Source: Syntrophaceae bacterium
GTDB lineage: Bacteria; Desulfobacterota; Syntrophia; Syntrophales; UBA2185
DNA: 5,809 nt
Reading direction: 5' to 3'
Assembly (NCBI GenBank): GCA_003508565.1
Contig: DNUI01000269.1
Coordinates: 1-5,809 of the forward strand
Shown here: piece by piece, positions 1 through 5,405 of the stretch
How the letters are laid out: each line of letters starts with the position of its first letter
Numbering within the stretch: the stretch's first letter is position 1
Translations under genes and position numbers: made by a program
Notes under the pieces: model-generated
Database searches by the model: none
What the model saw: only the letters and a program-made list of their open reading frames with translations
What the model was told of the DNA's origin: nothing

Positions 1-150
1 GAATCCGGACTATTCTCCGCATCACAGGTTGCTTTCTTGATGTCGCTGTCTTTCTCTTCAAAGATTGAAAAGTCATACTATGAGGAACAGCCCATTAAAA
101 TTCACCCATATTTAGCTCATTCTCGCAGTAAAAATATTCTGGAAGGTTAA
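1..150 (+). CDS. C-terminal fragment of an unidentified protein (5' end outside window)
   Basis: Frame 1 is open from the first base to a TAA at 148-150 and gives 49 residues, starting ESGLFSASQVAFLMSLSFSS and ending AHSRSKNILEG. The other two forward frames are interrupted by stops within the first 70 bases. The composition is protein-like: a hydrophobic, helix-prone stretch (QVAFLMSLSF) and then a charged, Tyr-rich tail (KIEKSYYEEQ). The stop lies only 19 bases before the acetyltransferase start, which suggests the two genes are co-transcribed. I do not recognise the family and propose no function. The alternative is chance openness: 49 codons without a stop is suggestive rather than conclusive. 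Confidence 0.5.
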   Translation, partial: ESGLFSASQVAFLMSLSFSSKIEKSYYEEQPIKIHPYLAHSRSKNILEG

Positions 151-169
151 TAATTCGATTTATTTCATT

Positions 170-658
170 ATGACGCCGGAGCATACCACGAGAACCGATA
201 AAACCGGAAACTCCTTTGACGTTGGGATCAGTTGCCCGGAAGATGTACCATCTCTTTTGGAAATGTATCGCACGTTCTCTCCCAGGCCCGCCTCTCAGGG
301 ACTTCCGCCGGAAGATCATGAAACATGTCAAGACTGGGTGAAGAATCTATTCGCCATAGGCGATAATCTTCTTGCCTGGAGAGGCGTTAGAGTGATTGCT
401 CACGCCGCGCTCGTTCCGGATATAAGCGGGAAATCTGGTGAATTTGTCATCTTTGTTGATAAAAGCGAAAGAAATCTCGGAATCGGAACACATCTGACAC
501 GCTTCACCCTGGAGAGATACAGACAGTTAGGGTTCAAATCCATCTGGCTGACGGTAAGTGTCACAAACTATGTCGCTTCACGGCTGTACAGGAAGGTCGG
601 TTTTGTGTACTGTGATATGGAAAGCTATGAGAGGACGATGAGCATTACCTTAAACTAA
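170..658 (+). CDS. GNAT-family N-acetyltransferase
   Basis: A 162-residue cytoplasmic acetyltransferase expected to move an acetyl group from acetyl-CoA to an amine; the acceptor cannot be told from sequence. The GNAT fold is visible in order: an N-terminal block with FSPRP and QGLPPED (residues 36-49), the central strands RVIAHAALVP (74-83) and GEFVIFVD (90-97), motif A with the pyrophosphate-binding RNLGIG (101-106), and motif B with NYVASRLYRKVGF (133-145), where Y140 sits at the usual general-acid position. The length is normal for a single-domain GNAT. The FSP/QGLPPE block resembles GNATs common in Desulfobacterota and the GNAT domain of some protein-lysine acetyltransferases, so a protein substrate is possible but unproven. 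The ATG at 170 is the only conventional start between the upstream in-frame stop (113-115) and the conserved core. The nearest purine run (GGAAGG, 141-146) is 23 bases away, too far for a normal Shine-Dalgarno site, so initiation may depend on translation of the preceding frame. Confidence 0.9.
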   Translation: MTPEHTTRTDKTGNSFDVGISCPEDVPSLLEMYRTFSPRPASQGLPPEDHETCQDWVKNLFAIGDNLLAWRGVRVIAHAALVPDISGKSGEFVIFVDKSERNLGIGTHLTRFTLERYRQLGFKSIWLTVSVTNYVASRLYRKVGFVYCDMESYERTMSITLN

Positions 659-799
659 CTTCTCTATTGACAGCGTGAAAAATATAGCCGAAGGCTTTAT
701 GGAATGTTTGTAATAACATGATGTATATTTTTAAAGGCTTGCATCCATTCAACAACATAGAAAGAAATTCCTGCACAATAGGGATGGAACGGCCAGATA

Positions 800-828
800 T
801 TTTCTGATAGATATCATCGTCACATAAT
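800..828 (+). promoter_or_regulatory. Weak sigma70-like promoter candidate upstream of the structured leader
   Basis: CATAAT at 823-828 matches five of six bases of the -10 consensus. Seventeen bases upstream, TTTTCT (800-805) is a poor -35 (three of six). Transcription would start near 835, almost exactly where the self-complementary region begins. The position is the main argument; the -35 is weak. No other convincing promoter was seen between 659 and 1075, and nothing recognisable was found in 659-799. Confidence 0.3.
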
Positions 829-837
829 TTCATAGTG

Positions 838-1045
838 TCATTTCGTCCGTAGGGAGAAGTCCCTGTCCCGACAGAAGGGAGGGATCTGATTCAATCCGAA
901 GGAACTTCGTATTGTGCTTTCGGACCGGCGGAACGTGCATAGAAGGTAAAGTTCAGTGCGCCTCTTTTTCACGAACTCCCCGTAACTGCGAATTACACGG
1001 GGAAGAGGGCGCGCAACAGCCTATAGTTATGGAGTTGTGCTAATA
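838..1045 (+). ncRNA. Candidate structured RNA: long 5' leader of the S1-domain gene or a separate small RNA
   Basis: This gene-free stretch has many complementary segments. AGGGA (851-855) pairs with TCCCT (860-864) around a GAAG loop. CGAAG/CTTCG (897-901/905-909) competes with TCCGAA/TTCGGA (895-900/919-924). GTGCGCCTCTT (956-966) pairs with 1003-1014 over 11 base pairs with one bulged G, enclosing a CCCCGT/ACGGGG hairpin (978-983/997-1002) that abuts it directly. GCGCAAC (1011-1017) can instead pair with GTTGTGC (1034-1040), excluding the long stem. Such mutually exclusive stems are typical of regulatory leaders. The region ends about 30 bases before the S1 gene start. I could not match it to a known riboswitch, RNase P RNA, tmRNA or SRP RNA. 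The size and long imperfect helix would also allow a 6S-like RNA, but no convincing closing stem was found. The strand is inferred from the downstream gene. Confidence 0.35.
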
Positions 1046-1075
1046 CTACAAAATTAAGAACAGGAATATCATCAC

Positions 1076-2299
1076 ATGGTCGAAGAAAAAAAGAATGAAT
1101 CAAATGAAGAAAAGAGTTTTGCGGAGTTGTTTGAAAAAACCCGTATGCGAAAAGATTATTTAAAGCCTGGGCAGAAGATTGAAGCGGTCATCGTTAAAAT
1201 TACCCAGGATTGGATTTTCCTTGATCTGGGAGGGAAGAGCGAAGGGTATCTGGACAGAAAAGAATTAACCGATGATGGCGGTAATCTTACCGTAAAGGAA
1301 GGCGATTCTGTTACTGCCTATTTCCTTTCATCAAAGCACAATGAGAAACTTTTCACAACCAAGATAGGTGCAGGGGATTCTGCACGAATTTACATAGAAG
1401 AGGTCTGGCGGAATGGGATTCCTATTGAAGGGATCGTGGAAAAGGAGATTAAAGGGGGCTTTGAGATAAAACTGGCAGGTGATATGCGGGGCTTCTGCCC
1501 ATATTCACAGATGGGCCTTCAGCGTATTGAGAATGCGAAAGACTATATTGGCCGTCGTCTTTCTTTCAGAATTACGGAATATGGAGAGCGGGGACGCAAT
1601 ATCATTCTTTCTGCCAGAGCCATTTTGGAAGAGCAGAAGAAAAAAGAAGAAGAAGCCCGGAGGGCAGAACTGTCTGAGGGGATGCTCGTACAAGGGACGG
1701 TTGTTTCCATCAGAGATTTTGGCGCTTTTCTGGATATTGGCGGTCTTCAGGGGCTCCTTCCGATCTCAGAGATCGGCTGGGACCGCGTGGAGGATATTCA
1801 CGAGCGTTTATCAGTCGGCCAAATATTGGATGTGGCCATTACCAAGCTGGATTGGCAAAACAACCGTGTCAGTTTATCTATGAAACAGCTGTTGTCAGAT
1901 CCCTGGAATGAAGCAGAGGCAAAATACCCCGAAGGGACTGTCCATACAGGAACCGTTGTGCGTCTGACAAAGTTCGGCGCTTTCGTCAATCTTGGACCGG
2001 GAGTGGACGGCCTCATTCATATCTCCAAGCTGGGAAGGGGCAAGAGGATCGTTCATCCCAGTGATGCTGTAAAAGAAGGACAGGCTGTCGAAGTGAGGAT
2101 TGATGGGATAGACCGGGATCAAAAGAGGATATCCCTGTCCATGCCGCAAATGGAAACGCAGGAAGATGCGTCACGAGCAGCGACGAAAGAGCCCATAGAA
2201 GACTATCGAGAATATGTTGACAAAGCCCCAACGTCAATGGGTTCATTCGGGGATATTATGAAGGGGAAACTGGAAAAAAAGAAAAAAAGCGATGCGTAA
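1076..2299 (+). CDS. Four-domain S1 RNA-binding protein (ribosomal protein S1-like)
   Basis: A 407-residue cytoplasmic RNA-binding protein built from four S1 (OB-fold) domains at about residues 31-96, 114-182, 201-271 and 287-357. Domains 3 and 4 carry the classic RNA-binding signature (RDFGAFLDIGGLQGLLPISE and TKFGAFVNLGPGVDGLIHIS) and each ends in the canonical R-x-SLSM strand. Domains 1 and 2 are degenerate, as in the ribosome-docking domains of S1. A charged helix (LEEQKKKEEEARRAEL, 184-199) joins domains 2 and 3, as in bacterial S1. The C-terminal tail (SFGDIMKGKLEKKKK) is strongly basic. Gamma-proteobacterial RpsA has six domains and about 557 residues, so this is the shorter four-domain kind, comparable to Bacillus YpfD. 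Whether it is the main ribosomal S1 or an accessory RNA chaperone cannot be decided here. AGGA at 1062-1065, ten bases before the ATG, supports the start. Expression may be controlled by the structured region before it; S1 proteins are known to autoregulate in E. coli. Confidence 0.93.
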   Translation: MVEEKKNESNEEKSFAELFEKTRMRKDYLKPGQKIEAVIVKITQDWIFLDLGGKSEGYLDRKELTDDGGNLTVKEGDSVTAYFLSSKHNEKLFTTKIGAGDSARIYIEEVWRNGIPIEGIVEKEIKGGFEIKLAGDMRGFCPYSQMGLQRIENAKDYIGRRLSFRITEYGERGRNIILSARAILEEQKKKEEEARRAELSEGMLVQGTVVSIRDFGAFLDIGGLQGLLPISEIGWDRVEDIHERLSVGQILDVAITKLDWQNNRVSLSMKQLLSDPWNEAEAKYPEGTVHTGTVVRLTKFGAFVNLGPGVDGLIHISKLGRGKRIVHPSDAVKEGQAVEVRIDGIDRDQKRISLSMPQMETQEDASRAATKEPIEDYREYVDKAPTSMGSFGDIMKGKLEKKKKSDA

Positions 2300-2366
2300 A
2301 TAATGGAGAAATAATCTCTTCCACTCTCCTATGGCAAAAAATTAAGCACTATCCTGGGAGGAAGTA

Positions 2367-3506
2367 ATGATGATTCGAAAAGCTGTTTTGTTGTTGCTGA
2401 TGATACCTCTGTTGGTATCTTTCGCCGTGTTGTTGGGAACACCCGTTTCACTTAATGCTGAAAGTGAGAAGACCTCACCGCAGATGTGTGAAAAGCGGAT
2501 GAACGTGTCGGTCGGATCACAGCAGTTTGCCATTCCTTATTGCCGCAGCCGCGCGCTCAGCGATGGTCACAGCACGGCGTTAAGGGCTGTGATCGTTATT
2601 CAGAGCAGCAGCCTTAACACCGGCGACTGCTATCAGTGGATGTGGGAAACTGTCGGACGGGCAAACAAACAAAACATTACCGTTGTATACGCTCCCCAGT
2701 TTCCTGTTTATAAGGATATTGCCGCGCATAATTTGCAAAACAATGTGCCCGTATGGGAGGACAGTGAATGGGCGGTTGGAGGTGACTCGCTGAAACTTTC
2801 CGGAGCTCGTGCAACGCAGATCAGTTCGTTTGAGGTTATTGATAAATTAATCAAGGCATTCTATGATCGTCAAAAATTTCCCAGGCTACAGCATGTTGTT
2901 GTGGTGGGGCAATCAGCCGGAGGTCAGTTTGTAAACCGGTATGCAATCACAAACGGTATTCATGAAGAAGCGGCACGCAAGGGTTTGCGCATGCGCTATG
3001 TCGTAATGAACCCCTCTCATTACCTCTACCTGGATAATAAACGTCCGTCCCCTGTCGATACAATTTTGAGAGTTCCCAACGCAATGACTATCTTCGCGCT
3101 GAACAATTATCTTCCCGCAGCAGAACACCATGATGCGAATAGTGCGAATTGCAAAAATTATAACCACTATCCGAAAGGACTGGAGAGTCTGTGGAGCTAT
3201 CCTGCCAGGCGCACTCTCAGCACGATTAAAAACAACTACAAGACCAGGGATGCCCGCTACCTGGCAGGGGCTTTGGATAAAGAGCGCAATTCTGCAGGGC
3301 TGAGCAAAAAATGCAGCTCCGATTTACAGGGGTTTGTGAGGCTGACGCGAGCGAATCTCTACTGGAAACACCTGAAGGATATCTATACAAATGACATAAG
3401 CCGCTATCAGAGAATCCTCATAGTACCCGGCATTGGGCATGGTTCTGAGAACATGTTCAAACATCCGAAAGGGGGCATGGAGCACGTATTAGACTACGTC
3501 CCGTAA
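2367..3506 (+). CDS. Secreted alpha/beta-fold serine hydrolase (esterase-like), substrate unknown
   Basis: A 379-residue exported protein. The N-terminus is a signal peptide: MMIRK, a long hydrophobic core (residues 6-24) and a likely cleavage after SLNA (31). There is no lipobox Cys, so a soluble periplasmic or extracellular protein is expected. The nucleophile elbow is VVVVGQSAGGQ (177-187) with Ser183 as probable catalytic serine. Near the C-terminus, IVPGIGHGSENMF (352-364) offers His358 as catalytic His. The acid is probably Asp304 in YLAGALDKE, judged from remembered relatives with a GE-D motif before a conserved Cys and QG-R-R block; here CSSDLQGFVRLTR (316-328). Other family-like landmarks are W135/GGDS (138-141), MNPSHYLYL (214-222) and five Cys in the mature part that could form disulfides. 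Similar proteins occur in fungi and scattered bacteria, with no substrate that I know. GGAGG at 2357-2361 is a strong ribosome site before the paired ATGs (2367 and 2370). It follows the S1 gene by 67 bases with no clear promoter between, so read-through is possible. Confidence 0.8.
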   Translation: MMIRKAVLLLLMIPLLVSFAVLLGTPVSLNAESEKTSPQMCEKRMNVSVGSQQFAIPYCRSRALSDGHSTALRAVIVIQSSSLNTGDCYQWMWETVGRANKQNITVVYAPQFPVYKDIAAHNLQNNVPVWEDSEWAVGGDSLKLSGARATQISSFEVIDKLIKAFYDRQKFPRLQHVVVVGQSAGGQFVNRYAITNGIHEEAARKGLRMRYVVMNPSHYLYLDNKRPSPVDTILRVPNAMTIFALNNYLPAAEHHDANSANCKNYNHYPKGLESLWSYPARRTLSTIKNNYKTRDARYLAGALDKERNSAGLSKKCSSDLQGFVRLTRANLYWKHLKDIYTNDISRYQRILIVPGIGHGSENMFKHPKGGMEHVLDYVP

Positions 3507-3517
3507 TTAAATGAATA

Positions 3518-3533
3518 GGGACGAAACCGTCCC
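3518..3533 (+). other. Small perfect hairpin after the hydrolase gene
   Basis: GGGACG (3518-3523) and CGTCCC (3528-3533) form a six-base-pair stem with an AAAC loop, twelve bases after the hydrolase stop. A second small stem, CGGG/CCCG at 3540-3550, follows. Neither has a T-run, so neither is an intrinsic terminator by itself. They may protect the mRNA 3' end or belong to a repeat unit. Confidence 0.45.
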
Positions 3534-3572
3534 AGTGTGCGGGTTGCCCGGAAAACAACGTGATACTCAATC

Positions 3573-3613
3573 AGAGCCTGTCCATGGCGGTATTGCCCGA
3601 GACAGGCTCTTTC
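3573..3613 (+). terminator. Probable rho-independent terminator of the hydrolase transcript
   Basis: AGAGCCTGTC (3573-3582) and GACAGGCTCT (3601-3610) are perfect ten-base complements. The 18-base loop contains a further GGC/GCC pairing. The 3' arm ends in TCTTTC and is followed by AATAAT, a short T-tract, so termination strength is uncertain. Its place 66 bases after the hydrolase stop, and upstream of promoters for the next gene, supports a terminator role. Confidence 0.55.
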
Positions 3614-3616
3614 AAT

Positions 3617-3638
3617 AATCAGGCAGCCGCGCCTGATT
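3617..3638. repeat. Perfect inverted repeat next to the terminator-like hairpin
   Basis: AATCAGGC (3617-3624) and GCCTGATT (3631-3638) are exact complements with a six-base AGCCGC spacer. It begins four bases after the terminator-like hairpin and shares the CAGGC core with it. It could be a second terminator on either strand, an operator, or part of a REP-like element. Confidence 0.45.
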
Positions 3639-3689
3639 TGTGAAGCAAGAACTTCAAAAAAAGTACAAATATTCAGTGCAACAGGTGCA

Positions 3690-3718
3690 TTGACATGTAA
3701 AATCAAGAATAGTGTAAG
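3690..3718 (+). promoter_or_regulatory. Candidate distal sigma70 promoter for the YchF-like gene
   Basis: A perfect TTGACA (3690-3695), a 17-base spacer and TGTAAG (3713-3718; four of six -10 matches). Transcription would start near 3725, leaving a leader of roughly 100 bases that contains the second promoter. The -10 is only moderate. Confidence 0.4.
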
Positions 3719-3753
3719 GTGTCCCCTAAATTCCTCCAAGACAATTTAATTCC

Positions 3754-3782
3754 TTGACAAATACTCTGTAAAGCCCTATGTT
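3754..3782 (+). promoter_or_regulatory. Sigma70 promoter of the YchF-like gene
   Basis: A perfect TTGACA (3754-3759) with a 17-base spacer before TATGTT (3777-3782; four of six -10 matches). The predicted start near 3789 gives a leader of about 40 bases ending in the GAGGAG ribosome site at 3813-3818. Spacing and position relative to the gene are as expected. Confidence 0.6.
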
Positions 3783-3828
3783 CCCGACCTTTGTGAAACA
3801 TTCTTTATAAACGAGGAGAATAGCTCAT

Positions 3829-4896
3829 ATGAAAATCGGATTGATCGGTGTGTCCAATTCCGGGAAGACAACAATTTTTAATGCTCTTACGAAAATGGAT
3901 GCAAATGTCACCGCGTACTCCGACGCAAAGGCGGAACCCAATGTGGCCGTTGTTGCGGTGGATGATGACCGGCTGCATAGCCTCACCGATATGTATAAAC
4001 CGAAGAAAACCACCGGCGCCACAATTGAGATGATCGATTTCCCGGGCATGAAGGAGGGCTCCGCAAAGAATGGTTTCTTTACGGGAAACTCCATGGGATG
4101 GATCAAAAGCACGGATGCATTGGCCCTTGTTGTGCGTAACTTTCACGATGACCTGGCGGGAGATCCCACGCCACTTCGCGACATTGATGAAATCAATACG
4201 GAACTTCTCCTCGCTGATCTCATCGTTGTGGAAAACAGGTTGGAGAAAATTGAGTGGTTCCAGAAGAGGGGGCAAAAAACGAATTTACTCCCACTGGAAG
4301 AAAGAGCCCTCCAAAAAATTGCAGAGCACCTCAACAACAATAACCCTATCCGGAACCTCGATTTTGACGAAGATGAGCAGAAATTGATTCGTGGGTTCCA
4401 ATTTCTCACGAAGAAACCTTTCCTGGTTATCCTGAATTCGGATGAGGCGGTATTCGGGCACAATACAGATTTGATTGGCGGAATAGAAGGGCAGTACAAC
4501 GTCATCGAATTTGCCGGTCGCTTCGAAATGGAATTATCCCGTCTCAATGATGAAGAAGCAGAAATCTTTATGGAGGATATGGGCATCCGAAAGTCGGCAA
4601 GAGAGAGGCTTACACAATTCGCATACAGAACACTCGGATACGTGAGCTTTTTTACCGTTGGTGAAGATGAAGTGCGGGCATGGAGTATTCATGGAGGAGA
4701 TACGGCAGTGAATGCGGCCGGGACTATTCATACCGATCTGGCACGGGGATTTATCCGTGCGGAGTGTTTTACCTACGACGAATTAATCCAATGCGGCTCG
4801 GAAAAGAGGGTGAAAGAAAACGGTCACTTCCGGCTGGAAGGAAAAGATTACATCGTCCGGGACGGCGATATCCTCAGCATCCGATTCAGCGTATGA
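3829..4896 (+). CDS. ychF: YchF-family (OLA1/DUF933) P-loop ATPase, divergent form
   Basis: A 355-residue TRAFAC-class NTPase of the Obg-related YchF/OLA1 family, whose members bind ribosomes and prefer ATP to GTP. Walker A is GVSNSGKT (residues 7-14), the G3 motif is DFPG (70-73), and NSDE (203-206) keeps the NxxE pattern that replaces NKxD and gives ATP preference. EINTELLLADL (121-131) is a family signature starting the coiled-coil insert. The C-terminal TGS/DUF933 domain (about 270-355) is well conserved: FFTVGEDEVRAWSI, AAGTIHTDLARGFIRAE and EGKDYIVRDGD. The length is close to the usual 363. The G domain is unusual compared with E. coli YchF: NSGKT replaces NVGKS, DFPGMKEG replaces DIAGLVKG, the NFPFCTIEPN segment reads AYSDAKAEPN so the redox-sensing Cys35 is missing, and the loop with His114 is shortened with no His there. 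It may be a second, paralogous YchF beside a canonical copy. GAGGAG (3813-3818), ten bases upstream, supports the ATG. It has its own promoter. Confidence 0.9.
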   Translation: MKIGLIGVSNSGKTTIFNALTKMDANVTAYSDAKAEPNVAVVAVDDDRLHSLTDMYKPKKTTGATIEMIDFPGMKEGSAKNGFFTGNSMGWIKSTDALALVVRNFHDDLAGDPTPLRDIDEINTELLLADLIVVENRLEKIEWFQKRGQKTNLLPLEERALQKIAEHLNNNNPIRNLDFDEDEQKLIRGFQFLTKKPFLVILNSDEAVFGHNTDLIGGIEGQYNVIEFAGRFEMELSRLNDEEAEIFMEDMGIRKSARERLTQFAYRTLGYVSFFTVGEDEVRAWSIHGGDTAVNAAGTIHTDLARGFIRAECFTYDELIQCGSEKRVKENGHFRLEGKDYIVRDGDILSIRFSV

Positions 4897-4982
4897 AAAT
4901 TTATGCTTTGTCGTTTCAACCACCCCCACGGTCATCCCTGACTTGCAGACTGTGCCGTAATACAAAAATTATCAGTTAATAT

Positions 4983-5102
4983 CCTCCGCTGGCGGAGGTG
5001 TCACGGCGTGACGGAGGTGGGTAAAAAACTTTCAAGCTGAAACTAATAAACATTTCAGCTCTATCAAGACATCCACCCCCTTAATCCCCCGCCGGCGGGG
5101 GA
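4983..5102. repeat. REP/BIME-like pair of GC-rich palindromes in inverted orientation
   Basis: The left unit has a perfect palindrome CCTCCGC-TG-GCGGAGG (4983-4998), then GTCAC-GGC-GTGAC (5000-5012), then GGAGGTGG (5013-5020). The right unit has CCACCCCC (5073-5080) and then the 18-base palindrome TCCCCCGCCGGCGGGGGA (5085-5102). GGAGGTGG and CCACCCCC are complementary at seven of eight bases, so the units face each other. Between them AGCTGAAA (5035-5042) and TTTCAGCT (5053-5060) form another perfect stem. The layout is that of paired palindromic repeats, which are non-coding, often spread by RAYT-type transposases and often located after stop codons, here 87 bases after the YchF-like gene. 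It may also stabilise or end that transcript, though no T-run follows on the + strand. Confidence 0.6.
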
Positions 5103-5194
5103 CATGACAAATTAAGTTCATCGATCATCCGCCATTGCGACACTGTCTCTTGATCCGGGATTCAGTTCCTTATAATTGTTTCGAACATTCACAT

Positions 5195-5231
5195 TTGTCA
5201 TTTCGAAAGAGTGCAGTGACTGAGAATTCTT
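5195..5231. repeat. Possible degenerate dispersed repeat of the GTCATTTCGA type
   Basis: The segment starts TTGTCATTTCGAAAGAG and ends GTGACTGAGAATTCTT. It resembles, from memory, short dispersed intergenic repeats of the form GTCATTTCGA...GTGAGAAATCT found in several bacterial phyla. GTCA (5197-5200) and TGAC (5217-5220) are complementary at its ends. Only one copy is in the window, so repetition cannot be shown. The rest of 5103-5322 contains nothing I can identify. Confidence 0.25.
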
Positions 5232-5322
5232 ACTTCCATATAAGGACCATCTCACATTTTCTGCTTCATGCACAATGCAAGACTCTCCGTTTGTTCCATG
5301 CATCGAATGAATGGCTTTTTGC

Positions 5323-5350
5323 TTGACATACAAGACATATTCCCTATACT
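5323..5350 (+). promoter_or_regulatory. Sigma70 promoter for the membrane-anchored protein gene
   Basis: A perfect TTGACA (5323-5328), a 16-base spacer and TATACT (5345-5350; five of six -10 matches), the best promoter in the window. The start would be near 5357, about 50 bases before the ATG at 5406. Confidence 0.65.
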
Positions 5351-5405
5351 TTGGTTGTAATCTATTGAATTTCTGTAAATAATAAAATCTTCACGGATCG
5401 ACAGG

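Noticed and set aside
667..672. Perfect TTGACA just after the acetyltransferase stop
   Set aside because: No -10-like hexamer occurs 15-19 bases downstream; the nearest AT-rich bases are only about eight away.
645..833. 62-residue minus-strand open frame in the gap after the acetyltransferase
   Set aside because: It overlaps the end of a well-supported gene, has no recognisable domain, and its composition is not protein-like.
838..1045. RNase P RNA, tmRNA, SRP RNA or a standard riboswitch
   Set aside because: The diagnostic conserved cores of these RNAs that I know were looked for and not found, so the region is reported only as an unassigned structured RNA.
1479..1883. 134-residue + strand frame inside the S1-domain gene
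   Set aside because: It lies entirely within a gene with clear S1 domains in another frame, and has no motif or ribosome site of its own.
3805..4275. 156-residue minus-strand frame opposite the YchF-like gene
   Set aside because: It is antisense to the Walker A and G3 motifs of a clear ATPase; it has no motif and is an artefact of the opposite strand.
4893..4979. 28-codon frame starting in an ATGA overlap with the YchF-like stop
   Set aside because: The overlap is attractive, but the peptide is very short, Pro/Arg/Cys-rich with no recognisable domain, and the frame is simply the tail of a longer shadow frame starting at 4680.
4983..5102. CRISPR array
   Set aside because: There are only two dissimilar palindromes in opposite orientation, with no direct repeats or regular spacers and no cas gene.
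5135..5326. 63-residue + strand frame in the intergenic gap
   Set aside because: It uses a TTG start with no ribosome site, runs through a repeat-like segment, and overlaps the -35 region of a strong promoter.
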